From positions 32,944,594-33,008,593 of the forward strand of contig OZ024823.1 in NCBI GenBank assembly GCA_964016985.1: 64,000 nucleotides of DNA, read 5' to 3'. The translations under genes and the position numbers were made by a program. The notes beneath the pieces were generated by a model that saw only the letters and a program-made list of their open reading frames with translations, did not search any database and was not told the origin of the DNA. Positions within the stretch are counted from its first letter, which is position 1, and each line of letters opens with the position of its first letter. This stretch comes from Anodontia alba. Its lineage: Eukaryota; Mollusca; Bivalvia; Lucinida; Lucinidae. Shown one piece after another: positions 26,769 through 41,700 of this stretch.

Positions 26769-29700
26769 TGTGTGTGTGTGTGTTTCTGATTTTCTTATAA
26801 AAGTATATGTTTTGGGTACTCATTTGAATTGCATTGACAAGTCAATGCAATTCAAATGGATACCCACAACATATGCCTTAAGAAAGAAGTAGACAAAAAG
26901 TACACTGGCTGTAATCAGAAGACTACGGAAGTGCTTGACTGTGCGCTTATAGTGGGGGATGTGTGCGGTAATTAGGTCGAATACAGTATATCACATGCAT
27001 TTGTTAAAAGAAAGTTATACATGCTGCTGTATGTGTGTGCATAAATTGCTTTGTTGCACAATATGCTATATATAACTTAAAAACAAAAGAAGAGTTTTGT
27101 CATATTTGATCATTTTCTTTAGCAATATAAACTGTTACATAAATGCCATATATACATTACTTAGAATTAAGTTATTGTACATGTATAGGAGGAACCAGCA
27201 GAAGATGAAGAGAAAGTAGAAGAAATGAAAGAAGAACAATATAGTAGTAGCACCACCACTCGTTCTTCTCTCACTCAGAATAAACTGTCACCCTTGAGTA
27301 ATGTAAGATTGTGTCCTGGTTTGCCCTTCATGTAGATTTTATAATCTTTGCATTTGGGTTGTGTTTGTTTTAACCATAAAATGTTATAGAGTTCATGTAT
27401 GAAGATATGTCTGAAATTCAAATTATCACACTAAAATAACACACAAAAAATTTCAGACAGATCTGTTGTATCAGTTACTTCCCAGTCAGCATTCTACGTA
27501 AATCTATATCGGGCCGTCATCGGCCCGTCAGGGTAGCTGACGGGCCGATGACGGTCCGATGTAGATTTACGTAGAATGCCAGCTGGGTTTATTTGTATTA
27601 TCTGTTTTTCTACTGTGACAGATGAAAAGTTACAAAACATATACAGCCTTTTCGTTAAGTTTGGAAGTAGGAGGCTGAACTCAAAAAGTAGCAGGCCATG
27701 TACTGGAGATTTACAAAAGTTTCATTTAACACTTAGCGTGGTGGGTAAAACATTCAGCAGATAACATTGTGTAATATTAGTCTTATATTCCTTAGAAAAT
27801 AGGCTTTGACATTACATACAAGTGAGATGTTGGAAGCCTATTTCCTGGGAAAGAATAAGAAAAATACCATCAATTTGTAGTCAGCTGAATTAGCCCAGAG
27901 AGAGATAGGAGTTAAAATGCTTAAAAGTACAAGGCTATGCTGGAAGAGTAGAAGACAATTACAGTCGAGTCCGGTAACATTGCGCGGCCGCTAACATTGC
28001 GCACCCAGCATCCACAGCCTCTCCAACAGCATCACTAAAAATCAGTTTCATTGTTCTCAACACATGGGCATAACGTTTTATTTGCCTTATAGGAAATAAC
28101 CATGCACATGCAGATGTGTCCGTTTCGTGGAATTTTCCCGTTTAATGCAATATAGAAAAACCCAAAGATTTCCGAATTCAATAGTGAGTTTACCCCAGCC
28201 TATGGTGTAAATTCTTTTGACCAAAACTTACTGCGTCAAACAATGATTGCAGAGGGTCAAACTCAACAGCTTTTAGTATGTAATCTCGTGCTTTATTACA
28301 TGAAAACCCTTATCGTGCGCAATGTTGGGCGACCAAAATAAAAGTCTAGTTCCAAGGGGGTATCTGTATTCAAATTAATATTGTCGTGAATAAGATCATT
28401 CTCAATGGCATTTTATCATCAGAATTAATTTTCAAAGAAGTGTTGGAGCATGTTTGATTGTGCCTTTTGTGTGATGACATGGACAAAGTAACGAACGACC
28501 ACCAAAGTTTAATGTGCGCAATGTTACCGGACTGCACCGTAAGCCTCATGCTTCCTGCTAAAGAAAAAAGCTGCATATACAGCCTCTTTATAAGATAGTT
28601 CTTTATAAGATAGCTCTTTATAAGATAGCTCTTTATAAGATAGTTTAAAGATGGACCCTCAGAGTGTTGTATCCAAACAAAAATGTATAGATTATGTAGA
28701 AAAATGACCATCAATAGTCATTTTTCTACTTAATCTATACATTTTTGTTTGGATACAACAAAGTTGTTTAACTAACAAGTGTTTGCTTTGGATCCGAGGA
28801 ATAGTGTAATAAAGAGGTTGTGGTGTACAGATTATTCAGACAAGCATGCAGGAGCAGTGTAGACCCAGATCATAACTGGTTAAGGAGCAGTCTGACTGGA
28901 ATGTACACTTCTACTCTGTTTACTTTTCAACTAGCACAATTACAGTAACTTTCCATTGTTACAGCATAATTTAATACTTTATCTGTTAGCAGAACTCCAG
29001 TTAAGAGGGGTATCCAGGAAAAAAAAACAACAAAAAACATTTGAGCTGTGTTTCATGTCACATGTTTCAATCTTTGGCTGAAGTTTCGCCTTGATCTGCT
29101 GCTAAAGTTAGCAAACAGCATAGGTTCTAGTGAAACTGGATGCACAGGCTCACCTGAATCTGTGCTGTTTGCATATGCTGTAATGGTCCTTTTCCTAGGC
29201 TGCAGTTCATTTGAGCAGTATTACAAAAACATGCCTATTCAAATATAATGAAATTTTTACCACCAAAAAAATGAAAATTTTTAGATAGAAATTCTGATAC
29301 TTTTCATATTTCTGCTGTAACCATAAATTGTGTGTACTCATTAGAACTGCCTTGATGAGGCAGCTCTAAGGAGTACCCACAATCTATGTTTTTGAGCAGA
29401 GATAAGAAAAATAATGTTTACCCCTGTAAATCCCAGTTTTACTACATAAAAGTTGAGTTTAAGGGGAGTCAAAATTATATAGGCATGTTTTCGTGATGAG
29501 CGCCATGTGTAAGTATGCCATTGAAACATACCTTGACAGATCAGTCTGCATATCTGGGCAGTCTGCACATCTGGGCAGGTCCTTTAATTTAACAGAATCA
29601 TTGGATACAAAAGAATGTATTGGTGTAATATATAGCAAAAAGCCCCAAACAAATTGCATGGTTTGCCACCAGATTTGATTACTGTTTGCATAACCACCAA

Positions 29701-32700
29701 GATTACCTCTTTGGCATGGTGTGGCTCATTTTTCATATTGTTTCACAAAAACATGTCATGAGTGCTCTGCATTAGAGTCCCTTCTGGAATAGGTTGATTG
29801 AAAAAAGTTCTACCTGGAGACCTGAAATTATTGTTTAACAGACTTTTAGAATCAGATAATAACTAGTATCAGCGACATTCAACTGGAAACCATTTGCTTA
29901 ACTTATCACATATGACTTGTTATTGCTCACACATTTGCTCGACTGTGTAGAATCCATACAGTTAATTATGAGATAAAATAGACCCAGATGGTTTCCACAA
30001 ATAATTGGGTCAGCCTGGGTTTCTCATACAAATATGTGATAGTTGTGTTTTTTGTTGTTAACCATTTCTGTCTTGTCTTTAAGATTTGTCAGTATATGTA
30101 CATTGAGTCAATTTGAGTGATGTCCTTAATAACTACCGGTACTCACTGAGTGAACTCTAAATATAACAATATAAAATACTAAACTTAAAAATCACATAAT
30201 TTCACAACCAAATAACAGAGGAAAACTATTTTGTTCCTTTGGGTTCTGATCTATTTTAATTGTTTAAATTTTCTGATTTTTTTTTTTCAAGGATTCAGTG
30301 AATATTGTTTAGCTTTTTGACATTTTCAACTGTTTTAGGGTTAGTATGAAATTTAGTAACAAATAACAATATGGTGTAAGTTAAATACAGTAAAGTCTGA
30401 TAAATGCTCATGATCTTATAAATGCCTACCCCTTTCTTGGATGTGTAAAACGACTGTTTTGATCCAGTTTTGTGATAAAAAAACAAACAAACAAAAAACA
30501 ACAACAACAAACAAACAGAAAACTGCCTCTATTAAACACATATAGAGAACTTTGAAAAAAAAATCAGTTCTCCTTTAGGCAACAAAATTTCAAATCTGTT
30601 TTTTAATTAATGCCTACACCCACCACTCCCTCCACCCCCACACACATTCTCTTTCCCCCCAACCCCCACCCCCATCTCCTCCATCCCCCTCCCACTTACT
30701 TTTTAATTGCTTAGTCTGAATAAATGATTTTAAAATTGAAGTGGTAGCCAGACTATGGGAAACAAGCAGAACTGAAGTCTCACAAGGTTTACATAAAAGT
30801 CATATTTTTCTACACTTTCCATTTGATGAATGACTATTTTATCATACCATATTTACTGTTTACCATAAGTATTTAGACAGATATTTCTGAGAAAACTGTA
30901 GACAGCGATCAGACGCCACATTCTATTATGTCTGATTAGGATCTACACTATTTTGCACTCATCCAGCAGTTTTTCAGACGTAGCAACAGTAGTAAAAAGG
31001 TCTTGTTAATATTTAGGATGCTTGGTAAGGAGTTAACCCTAGTCCTGCTGGTCCTGGGTATGCCCTGCCTTTGCAAACAGTGTAGATCCAGATCAGTTGT
31101 AGAAGCCAGCTAATCTGGATCTGCGCTGTTTGGTATCCAGTACATGATTTGTATCAACAACCTGGATGAAGAAATCTGCTTGCATCACGAAAACACGCCT
31201 ATATAGTTTTGACCCCCTTAAACCCCACTTTTATATAGTAAAACTGGGGTTTACAGGGGTATACATTAATTTTCTTATTTCTGCTCAGAAACACAGATTG
31301 TGGGTACTCGTTAGAACTGCCTCGACGAGGTGGTTCTAACAAGTACCCACAATCTATGTTTTGAGCAGAAATATGAAAAATATCAGAAACTTTTATCTAA
31401 AAATTTTCATTTTTTGGTGGGAAAATTTTCAATATATTTGAATAGGCGTGTTTTCGTGATGGGCTGACAAATAGAAGTGGGAATGGCATCTTAATTTTTC
31501 AGCATGACAAGGGGTTAGGTATATGAATTTTATGATATATATAGCACCATATTTTCTTTTTTTATATATACCTGACCGTAGGTGGAAAACAAAGTCCTGA
31601 GTTTTTCCTTGGATGTATGCTTACAGAAGCTTCATGATACTTCCTGTTCATTATACATTTAAACCTTCAGCAGTCTGTTAGCTAATTCAGCAGATAACAA
31701 ATTAAGCTGTATTTTTTTTTATTTCTAAAAGAGGCAGTCAAAATCAAATGTCAAGCCTTATTTCTATTTAAAATAACAATTTAAAAAATTCAAAAGGGTC
31801 ACACCATGCAAAAATATGTCTTCTGGCATATGCAGACAGCAAAGGCCCAGATCAGCCTGCACATCCGTGCAGGCTGATCTGGGCCTTCGCTGTCTGCTAA
31901 CAGAATCATTTGACACAATAGAATGTATCAATGACAAGCAAATTTTGTGCATGTTCAAAGACATCTTTTTGCTTCATATGGCCCATTTTCATGCAGCAGA
32001 TTAAAGGTTAATAGCCCAATGGGCTGCTTTCATTTTCTGTCATACTGTGATTTGTTAGTGCTTAGTTAGGCTTCACCCCTTTTCAGCTTGTGGTCTGATT
32101 AAATAAAAAAAAGTACTTTGCAAACAAAAAATAAAATAAAATAAACAAGAAAAACAAAAATAAAATATAAAAAAAAAAAAAATTTAGGCAAACAAATTAT
32201 GCCATAAGATGGTTGCAATTTAAGAACATTTACTGTAAGCGCCTGATTTGGAAATGGGTAATATACACAGTTTTCTTGAATCAGCCTGTAATTTTTAAAC
32301 TGTTTATTTTCGCTGTTACAGGATGTAAGTTTCTCAGATGAGGATGCAGATATTGAGTCAGCAACTGGGCTACAGATTCCTGGATACCAGCCTGTGGAAC
32401 CCCCTGCACAGCCATATAATGGACCCATTTTCCCACCAAAACAGCCATCAAGTGACAGACAGCTGACCTCTGACCTTATTGCAGAAGACATTAAACGAAG
32501 AGATGTTCTGCAGAATAAAGCAACTGAATGGTAAGAGTTTAACCTTTTAGTCTTAGATAGGAAGTATTTACCACTCTGTGGACAGATTCAGCAGATGACA
32601 AATTGATGAAATGTTTCTTTTTTTTTTCCAGAAAGTAGGCTTCAGCATTTCATGCATATTCCTAAGGAGACAATTCACATGCAGTGTCAAAGTCTGTTTT

Positions 32701-35700
32701 CTGGGAAAAAGAAGAAAATTATTTCAAATGTCATCTGCTGAAATTTTTACCTTGCATGTTTAGCATTAAAATAAAAAATTCTGTCTGTGAAGTCAAACAT
32801 CCATTATATTATTTCAGAAACAGGTACAACCAAAAGTCACGAAGAGGATATCTACTGATAAAATGGCATCTTGCAAGCTGCCTGATTTGGAGCTAATTGG
32901 CAAAATATTATTGTGGGCACTTATGTCTAAAATAGTTAACCCTGACTGATTGTGTGATATGGGTCACCTTGTTGGGTCATGTGATGCTACTGTCAGAAAT
33001 TTTAACTGAGGTCATTTGAATATGTAGTAAAGTCACAAAGTTTGAGAGCTGTTGATTAGTTCAGAGCAAAATATTCCTTAGCAGATGGTTTGAAGGAAAT
33101 GTTAAGCCTTATTTTCTGAGAAGAAAAGAAAAATCTTCAGATATCATCTGCTGTATAACAGCTTCAGGATACCCCTTGAAGTGCTAATTTTAAATATTTT
33201 CAGATGACATTTTAAATATTTTTCTGATTTTTTTATACATTACAAAAACATGCCTATTCAAATATACTGTAAATTTTACCACCAAAAATGAAAATTTTTA
33301 GATAAAAAATTCTGATATTTGCTCAAAACATCGATTGTGTATTCTAGTTAGAACTGCCTAGTGGAGGCAGTTCTAAAGAGTACCCACAATCTATGTTTTT
33401 GAGCAGAAATATGAAAAATAATATATATCCCTGTAAACCCCAGTTTTACTATATAAAAGTGGAGTTTAAGGGGGTCAAACTTATATAGGTATGTTTTTGT
33501 GATGGAGAAGATAGGAGATAATTCACATGAAATGTCAAATCCCATTTTCTCATAAAAAAAAAAAAAAGCACAAATTTTGTATTCTGCTTATTTCATGATA
33601 AACATTCTTAAGGTTAATATTTTGTCATCCATGTATTTACAGGTTGGAGCAGGAACTAATGGCCCGTATAATCACAGAAATATATCCTATACCAGAGAGA
33701 GAGGAACCAGCTGATGTCAGCCATATTGTATCAGAAGGTTCTGAAGAAAGTTTTGCTGAGGATAAGGAGCAGTCCATGTTTGGTTAGTGTTCCTTTTATC
33801 ACAAATTGATTTGTTTAATTTTTTCGTGGTCATTAGCATTTGCTTTATTTGTTAATTGAATGATACAGTGGAACCTCCACAAACCATCACCTTTCATCAA
33901 CTGTCATTTTCATATCATAGCTAGTCCCCATCAGCATTCCTTTTTAACCCATTTATGTCGAGTGGACTCTTCTACCACAACTCTTTGGACCAGTCTGTTT
34001 CCAGTAGCAGGGTGTCAGCCTAGTATTTATTACTACTATGTTTTATAGAAATTTCTGTATTTCATGCAAACAGTATAAACCCTGATCAGACACCGTGTTC
34101 TGTGGCATCTAATCTTGGTCAGCACTGTTTGCCATTTACCCTTTTTAGGTTTCCTGCCTAAAATGGGTTGAAATGTTTAAAAAGTAAAAATTAATGATGT
34201 TGTTTCTTATCCCTCCACACCAATGAAACAAAGGGAAGTTAATAAGTTTGTAAAAGGAGAAAATTTACTTGCTTCAGTATGCAAAGTAAGTTTCTTCCCT
34301 TGAACAATCGTCATGTCATTCTCAATGAAATTATGTTTGGATTATGTGTACATTTTTCTTCTTGTACAAGGGAGACAATGTGTTTCTGTAACAAGGCAGA
34401 CAACTTTTTTATGACTTTCACACAGCAAGCCCTTTCTGAAAGGTATCTGCCTTTAAACGAAAGAATTTGCTCCCAAGGGGAACAATATTTTTGTTTTTAG
34501 AGTATACCCTTTTTCAGAAGAGTGGTAAAACCAGTTTTGACAGAGTTGCTTCCCCTGAAAGTGCACTCATTCCTCTTGACACTTTCAACCCTGTAGACCA
34601 GTACAGATATGCAAACAATGTAGATCCAGATGAGCCATCTCATGAGGATCAGGATCTACACTGCTTGCCATCTGGTTAATAATCATTGCCTAAACCCCGT
34701 GTTTGCAAAGAATGGACATGTCCAAATTCAAAGATGGAAGAGTACATTTCAGAAAATCAGGGATGAAAGAGTTACAATTTTATTCCTTTTCAGTAATGGA
34801 TAGAATTGGTCGACAAGGCCTACAATTGTTTGTTGATGCTGGCTGCCCTGTTGATAATGATCTGGTCAGTGAACTCACAAAACAAGTTCTTCTTGAAAAG
34901 ATTCAGACTATGTTGGGTCAGCGACCAGAACAGGATATCCCACAACTATCCACAGGGGCCACAACTGTGTTACAACAGCAGCAGGAGGAGGAGATAGAAG
35001 AGGAATTACCAGATCAGGTAAATCATGGAGTAATTTGAAAATTGAGCAATGTTTTTCTTATTTTTCCTGACTTTTCATCAGATTGTCTCCTATAGCTAAG
35101 GGGCCAATTGAAATGAAATACCAAGCCTGTATTCAGAGGAGAATAAAAAAGTGTTTAGATGCTCAGCATTCTGGGTAAAAATTTTAGCAGAAGACTTCTG
35201 AAATACTTTTCTTGTTTTCCCCTGAAAACAGAATGTGACATTCCATGCAAATTGTCTCCCCTGGAGACAATTTGCATAAAATGTCATATCTTGTTTTCTG
35301 GGAAAAATAAAACAAATATGACTTTATCATCTGCTGAATAAGTCCATAGTGTGGTAAAGGTTGAAATAATATCTTCTGAAAAAAAAATGCTTTGCTAGTT
35401 CTAATTTCTAAATGTTAAGCAATATAGATTTATAATGATCATACAAAGCATTAAGATAGCCTGTGTTTACTTTTAAATGTAATTTTCTTTGGAGACCAAG
35501 AGGTCATGGGTTCAACCCCCGCCGAGGTCCGCAACATTCTTTCGTGGAGATTGATCATTGAAATATTTTTTACGGTCATTCTCTTTATTCTGCTGATTCA
35601 AGATGGGCAGTTGTCAGTTTCTGGCAAAAGAATGTGCACAATATTGGTTAACGGCTTAGAGGACTAAGCCTGCCCAGTAAACGTGTGGTTAGGTAAACTG

Positions 35701-38700
35701 ACCGCGCGCAACATGGCCCCATTGGGTAGACCGGGCTGTAAAACCTCAACACAAACAAACAAACAAGTTGAAATATAAATCAGCATGTTTAAAAAAAATG
35801 ACAGTACAGTTGCTAATGCAAGATTTCTTTTCCTTTTCACCATTTTACAGATTCAGCCAAGACACGGCCCCGTGAGAACCCCTGAACCTACACCCAAGGC
35901 CAGCCCAGCTTCCTCACCTCCTCGAAGGAGGTCTCCAACCACCACACCCCAGGCTTCTCCACCTCCAGGCTCTCCTAGACTGATTCAGCAAGTCTTTGAA
36001 CCTCCACAACCGATGGTCTTGCCAGCACCAGTTGTTGAACCGGAGTCAGAGCCAGAGAGCTCAGCTTCATTAGATATACAAGAAGAACTGAAGAGATTAG
36101 CAGGTACCATGTTTACCCTGCATTATGGGACAGACATAATTTTGTAAACAGTGTAGATCCAGATCAAACTCTCTAAATAAGTAGTCTGATCAGAGCCAAC
36201 ATTAAAAACCCAAATCAAGCTGATCCTACAGTGCATTGATCACGTCTACACTGTCTACAATTCAGCCAGTATATGTTTGACACATCACCATGAGTCAAAT
36301 GGTATTGTGGTTGTTCAATTTTAGGATAAGTATAGTAAAGGTTAACAGGACTGGATACACTTAACCCTTGCCTTGCTGAATAAATTAAGATGCCATGCCC
36401 ACTTCTAATTTCCAGCCAATCAGATTACTTGATCTGGGTTTTTGATAGAAATTCACATATTTAATGACAAACAGTGCAGATCCAGATCATTTGGCTTCTT
36501 CAGAAGCCAACTGATCTGGATCTACACTGTTTGCTAAGACAGGGCATGTACAAGACCTGTAGATCTGGATCTACACTATTTGCTAAGACAGGGCATGCCA
36601 TGTTTAGCAAGAAAAGGGTTAAAATATCTTCACCATTTTCGACAGTGGAGACAACATTTATGTCTTCCTTGTTTTCCTGCAACAAAAATTCTTCTGAAAA
36701 GCATCTGCTGTTACATGAAAGAATTTCTCCCAAGGGTAGCCAAGTTTATCTATTCCTCTAAATATCTTAGTTTTAAACACTTGGAAAATTGATTGTTTTG
36801 AAATGTTTAGTTGATATTTAAGTTGCCACAAATGCATGTATTATTTCATAGTTCTGCATGGAGTTTATTTCTCAGTAACTCTTTGTAAGAGTCACCAGTT
36901 ATGTTACTTATGAATGTTTTTTTTTTTTGATTCCTAAATGTAAAATACTAGTAACTGTGTTTCAGCTCAACTGAAACCAGAAGTAGACACTACGGCAAGT
37001 TTACAGACATTACATGATGTACCTACACCACCAGAGTCTCCTAAACCTGAGCTAGAAGTTGAAGAGGTTTATAGACCATTGACTCCTCCAGAACTATCAC
37101 CGAGACCTGTTGTTGAGGAGGACATGATGGTGAGTCTCTGTACAACTTGTAACATTACCATATGGGCTATCTCAAGAGAAAAGTGCCTTCAAACATATGC
37201 ATATGCACAGATTCAGATCATCATGTTCAAAGTATCATCCTGGCCTTTGCTCTCCATTCATATATTCTGTAGTGTCCAATTATTCTGTTTGCGGACAGTA
37301 TGGGCCTGATCAAATTATACAGGGCCCAGTTGTTCAAAGCCTTGTTAGCTTAACGAGCTCGTTAGTGGTCAAAATGTTAACTATTCTAGTAAGTACAATA
37401 TTTAATTCACAGGTATTTTTGCTGAAAAAATGTGAGTAGCTTTTGCAAATGCAAAAGCTACTCACATTTTTTCAGCAAAAAATATTAGTGTATGTGCCAT
37501 ATTTGATGATCAAAGATTTAACAATAGGTTAACTAATGACATCATTAGTTTTGAGCAACTGGGCCCAGATGAGCTGTCCACATTTGTGTGTACATGTGCC
37601 GCCCATATTAACTCGAATTATTTGGACAGACAGGCTGAGCATATAGTATAGACCCAGATCAAACTACGCCTTGGTGTCTTAAATGTTTTGATGGATGGCA
37701 AACAGTGAAGACCCAGATCAAACTGCACCTAAAAGAGCAGATTGATCAGGGTCTACACTGTTTACAATACTATCAAAACATTTAGAGACATCTCATCAAG
37801 TTGTCAAATGGACTTTTTAGCTCACCTGAGCAAAAGCTCAGGGTGAGCTATTGTCATCACCCTATGTCCATCATCCGTCATTCGTCGTCAACAATTAGTT
37901 TGTTAACACTCAAGAGGTCACAGCTTTGACCCAATCTTGATGAAACTAGGTCAGAATGTTTGCCTCTATGAAATCTAGGTCAAGTTCGATACTGGGTTAC
38001 TTGGGGTCAAAAACTAGGTCACCAGGTCAAATCAAAGGAAAAACTTGTTAACACTCTAGAGGTCATAGTTTTGACCCAATCTTGATGAAACTTGCTCAAA
38101 ATGTTTGCCTCTATTAAATCTAGGTCAAGTTCAAAACTGGGTCACTTGGGGTCAAAAACTAGGTCACCGGGCCAGATCAGCAGAAAACCTTGTTAACACT
38201 CTAGCGGTCACATTTTTGAAGCAATCATCATGAATCTTGCTCAATGTGTATGTCTTGATGATTTCTAGGTCAAGTTCGAAACTGGGTCACTTGGGGTCAA
38301 AAACTAGGTCACAGGGCCAAATCAGCAGAAAACCTTGTTAACACTCTAGCGGTCACATTTTTGAAGCAATCATCATGAATCTTGCTCAAAATGTTTGTCT
38401 TGATGATTTCTAGGTCAAGTTCGAAACTGGGTCACTTGGAGTCAAAAACTAGGTGACCTGGCCAAATCAGCAGAAAACCTTGATAACACTCTAGCGGTCA
38501 CATTTTTCAAGCAATCATCATGAATCTTGCACAAAATGTTTGTCTTGATGATTTCTAGGTCAAGTTTGAAACTGGGTCACTTGGAGTCAAAAACTAGGTC
38601 ACCGGGCCAAATAAGCAGAAAACCTTGTTAACACTCTAGCGGTCACATTTTTCAAGCAGTCATCATGAATCTTGCTCAAACCGTTGTCTTGATGATTTCT

Positions 38701-41700
38701 AGGTCAAGTTTGAAACTGGGTCTCGTGGTGTCAAAAACTAGGTCACCAGGCCAAACCAGCAGAAAACCTTGTTAACACTCTAGGGGTCACATTTTTCAAG
38801 CAATAATCACGAATCTTGCTCAAAATGTTTGTTTTGATGAGTTCTAGGATATATTTGAAACTGGGTCACGTGGGGTCAAAAACTAGGTCACCGGGCCAAA
38901 TCAGCAGAAAACCTTGTTAACACTCTAGCGGTCACATTTTTGAAGCAATCATCATGAATCTGGCTCAAAATGTTTGTCTTGATGATTTCTAGGTCAAGTT
39001 CGAAACTGGAACTTCTGGGGTCAAAAAGTAGGTCACCTGGCAAAATCAGCATAAAATCTTATCACTCTAGCGGTCACATTTTTCAAGCAATCATCATGAA
39101 TCTTGCTCAAAATGTTTGTCTTGATGAGTTCTAGGTCGAGTTCAAAACTGGGTCACTTGGAGTCAAAAACTAGGTCACCGGGCCATATCAGCAGAAAACT
39201 TTGTTAACACTCTAGCGGTCACATTTTTGAAGCAATCATCATGAATCTTGCTCAAAATGTTTGTCTTGATGATTTTTAGGTCAGGTTCAAAACTGGGTCA
39301 TCTGGGGTCAAAAACTAGGTCACCTGGCCAGATCAGCAGAAAACCTTGTTAACACTCTAGTGGTCACATTTTTCAAGCAATCATCATGAATCTTGCTCAG
39401 CTTGTTTGTCTTGATGATTTCTAGGTCAAGTTTGAAACTGGGTCACTTGGGGTCAAAAACTAGGTCACCTGGCCAGATCAGCAGAAAACCTTGTTAACAC
39501 TCTAGCGGTCACATTTTTGAAGCAATCATTATGAATCTTGCTCAAAATGTTCGTCTTGATGATTTCTAGGTCAAGTTTGAAACTGGGTCACATGGGGTAA
39601 AAAACTAGGTGACCTGGCCAAATCAGCAGAAAACTGTTAACACTCCAGAGGTCACATTTTTGAAATAATCATCATAAATATTGCTCAAAATGTTTGTCTT
39701 GATGATTTCTGTGACAGTTTAAAACTGGGTCACTTGATATCAAAAACTAGTTCACCTGGCCAAATCAAAGGAAAACCTTGTTGATGCTCTAGAGGTCACA
39801 TTTTTGAAGTGATCATCATGAATCTTGCTCAAAATGTTTGTCTTGATGATTTCAAGGTGATGTATAGTTTTCTGTCCAGTGACTCTCATAAGTTTTTTTC
39901 CATTTAGGTCAGTTTCTCAGTAATTATTGGTCCTACAGAGTGATATTTGGTACTTGTGAAGTGTTTGTGTTTAGGTCAGTTTCTCAGTAACTATTGCTCC
40001 TACAGCCAATGATACTTAGTACATGCATACATCTTAGCATGGCCTCTTGAGTGCAGTCATCCATATTTGACCTTGACCTTTATTTCACAATCCATTAGAC
40101 ATGCTACATTGTCTTACTTGTTAATATAATCATTTTGAACTTTGATCAGAATGTTTGCCTTGATCAGTTCTAGATCAGGTTCTCAAAGTGCTATGTTGCT
40201 CAGGTGAGCATTACAGGGCCATCATGGCCCTCTTGTTCAACTGTTAGGACAAGTCTGGTACGAAGGTATTGTATCAAAGTATGGTAACTGTCCTAAAAAC
40301 TTGTTACCAAACTTTCTAATAAAATGGCATATGCAACTAGTGCAAACTCAAGTTAGAAAGGAGCAGTCTGATCAGGGTCTACACTATTTACCATTCCACT
40401 AAATATTTAAAAATAAATAATAACTACATAAAAAGCAACATTTAGGAAAAGAATCTATGGAATAAAGTGTTCCAAATTTTAGGACATTTATGGTACTTGG
40501 GGTAAATGTTGTAAGCTGGGGACAGACATGTTGTTATTTTGCTTTCCTTCTCCCCAATTTTTGTGACATCTTATTTGCAATGAGTTTCTTGTAAGATATC
40601 ACAACATATGGGCTGTGCCATGCAAAAATGTATTTTTTGGCATATGCAGACAGCAGATGATATTTTGAAATAATCATTTTATTTTTCCCAGAAAATTGGA
40701 TTTGACTTTTCATGCAGATTGTCTCCTTCAGAAACAGTCGAATCCTATTTTCTGGGACTAAGGAGACAATTTACATGAAATATCAAGTCCTATTTTCTGG
40801 AAAAAAAATAAGAAAACATATCCTGAAGTTGCCAAATGCTGAATCTGCCCCATAGCTTGCTAAGTGTTAACAGAAAACCCAGTTGTCATGCTGTCATCTA
40901 ATTCTTTGATGTTTCAGAAGTTTCCAAAAGCTCATTTTCGAAGCCCGCGAACAAAGGTGAACTGCTTCACACAGAAGCATTAGTATTAGTATTAGAAGTA
41001 GCATGCACATGCAAGTAACAAAGTTTAAAAATCAAACTGCCCTGAGAAATACTATGTTATTTCAGTTTTGGCATTTAACAGTTCTTTAATTGATGCATAG
41101 GAGGTGGTCGGGTGTGGCAAAGGTGTCATGTATCTTACGTCACCAGGGCATCCAACTGATATTGGCTTACAGTTGGGCAAGGCCTGCTATCCTTGTAGCA
41201 GATTAGGGTAAAGAGGGAATGTTTTATTTCTTCTGTTTCTTTGCTTTCATTCCTGTTCCTTTTTCTTTCCTGTCTCTCTCTTTCATCTCCTCTACTGTCT
41301 GTTTTCTCCCTTTCTCTGGGAGACGACACAAAATGACCCAGAAGGGTTGATGTGTTGTTAAACCCAAACACAATCAATAATTGATGCCTGTTCAGATTAT
41401 TTACATTAAAATGATCCAAAACTGGTAAATTGAGAAGCACCCAAATGTAAGAGAAGGGATGTACAAACAAAACATACTGCACTAAAATAGTTCATTTAAC
41501 CTTAGATGATTTGTACTAATGTTATGTTGCTTTCTTTATTGTATATTATTGTAGTTTAGGTATACCATTACGAAAATATGCCTATTCAAATATACTGAAA
41601 ATTTTACCACCATAAAAATGAAAATTTTCAGATAAAAATTCTGATATTTTTTCTTATTTCTGCTCAAAACATAGATTGTGGGTACTTGTTAGAACCGCCT

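Noticed and set aside
26674..26892. 72-codon frame with CVCVCV run
   Set aside because: Product of the (TG)n microsatellite inside an M7 MITE.
41135..41482. 115-codon minus-strand frame with Arg/Glu-rich stretch
   Set aside because: The ERERQERKRN-like composition comes from a TTTC/CTCT-rich tract; no splice or start context.
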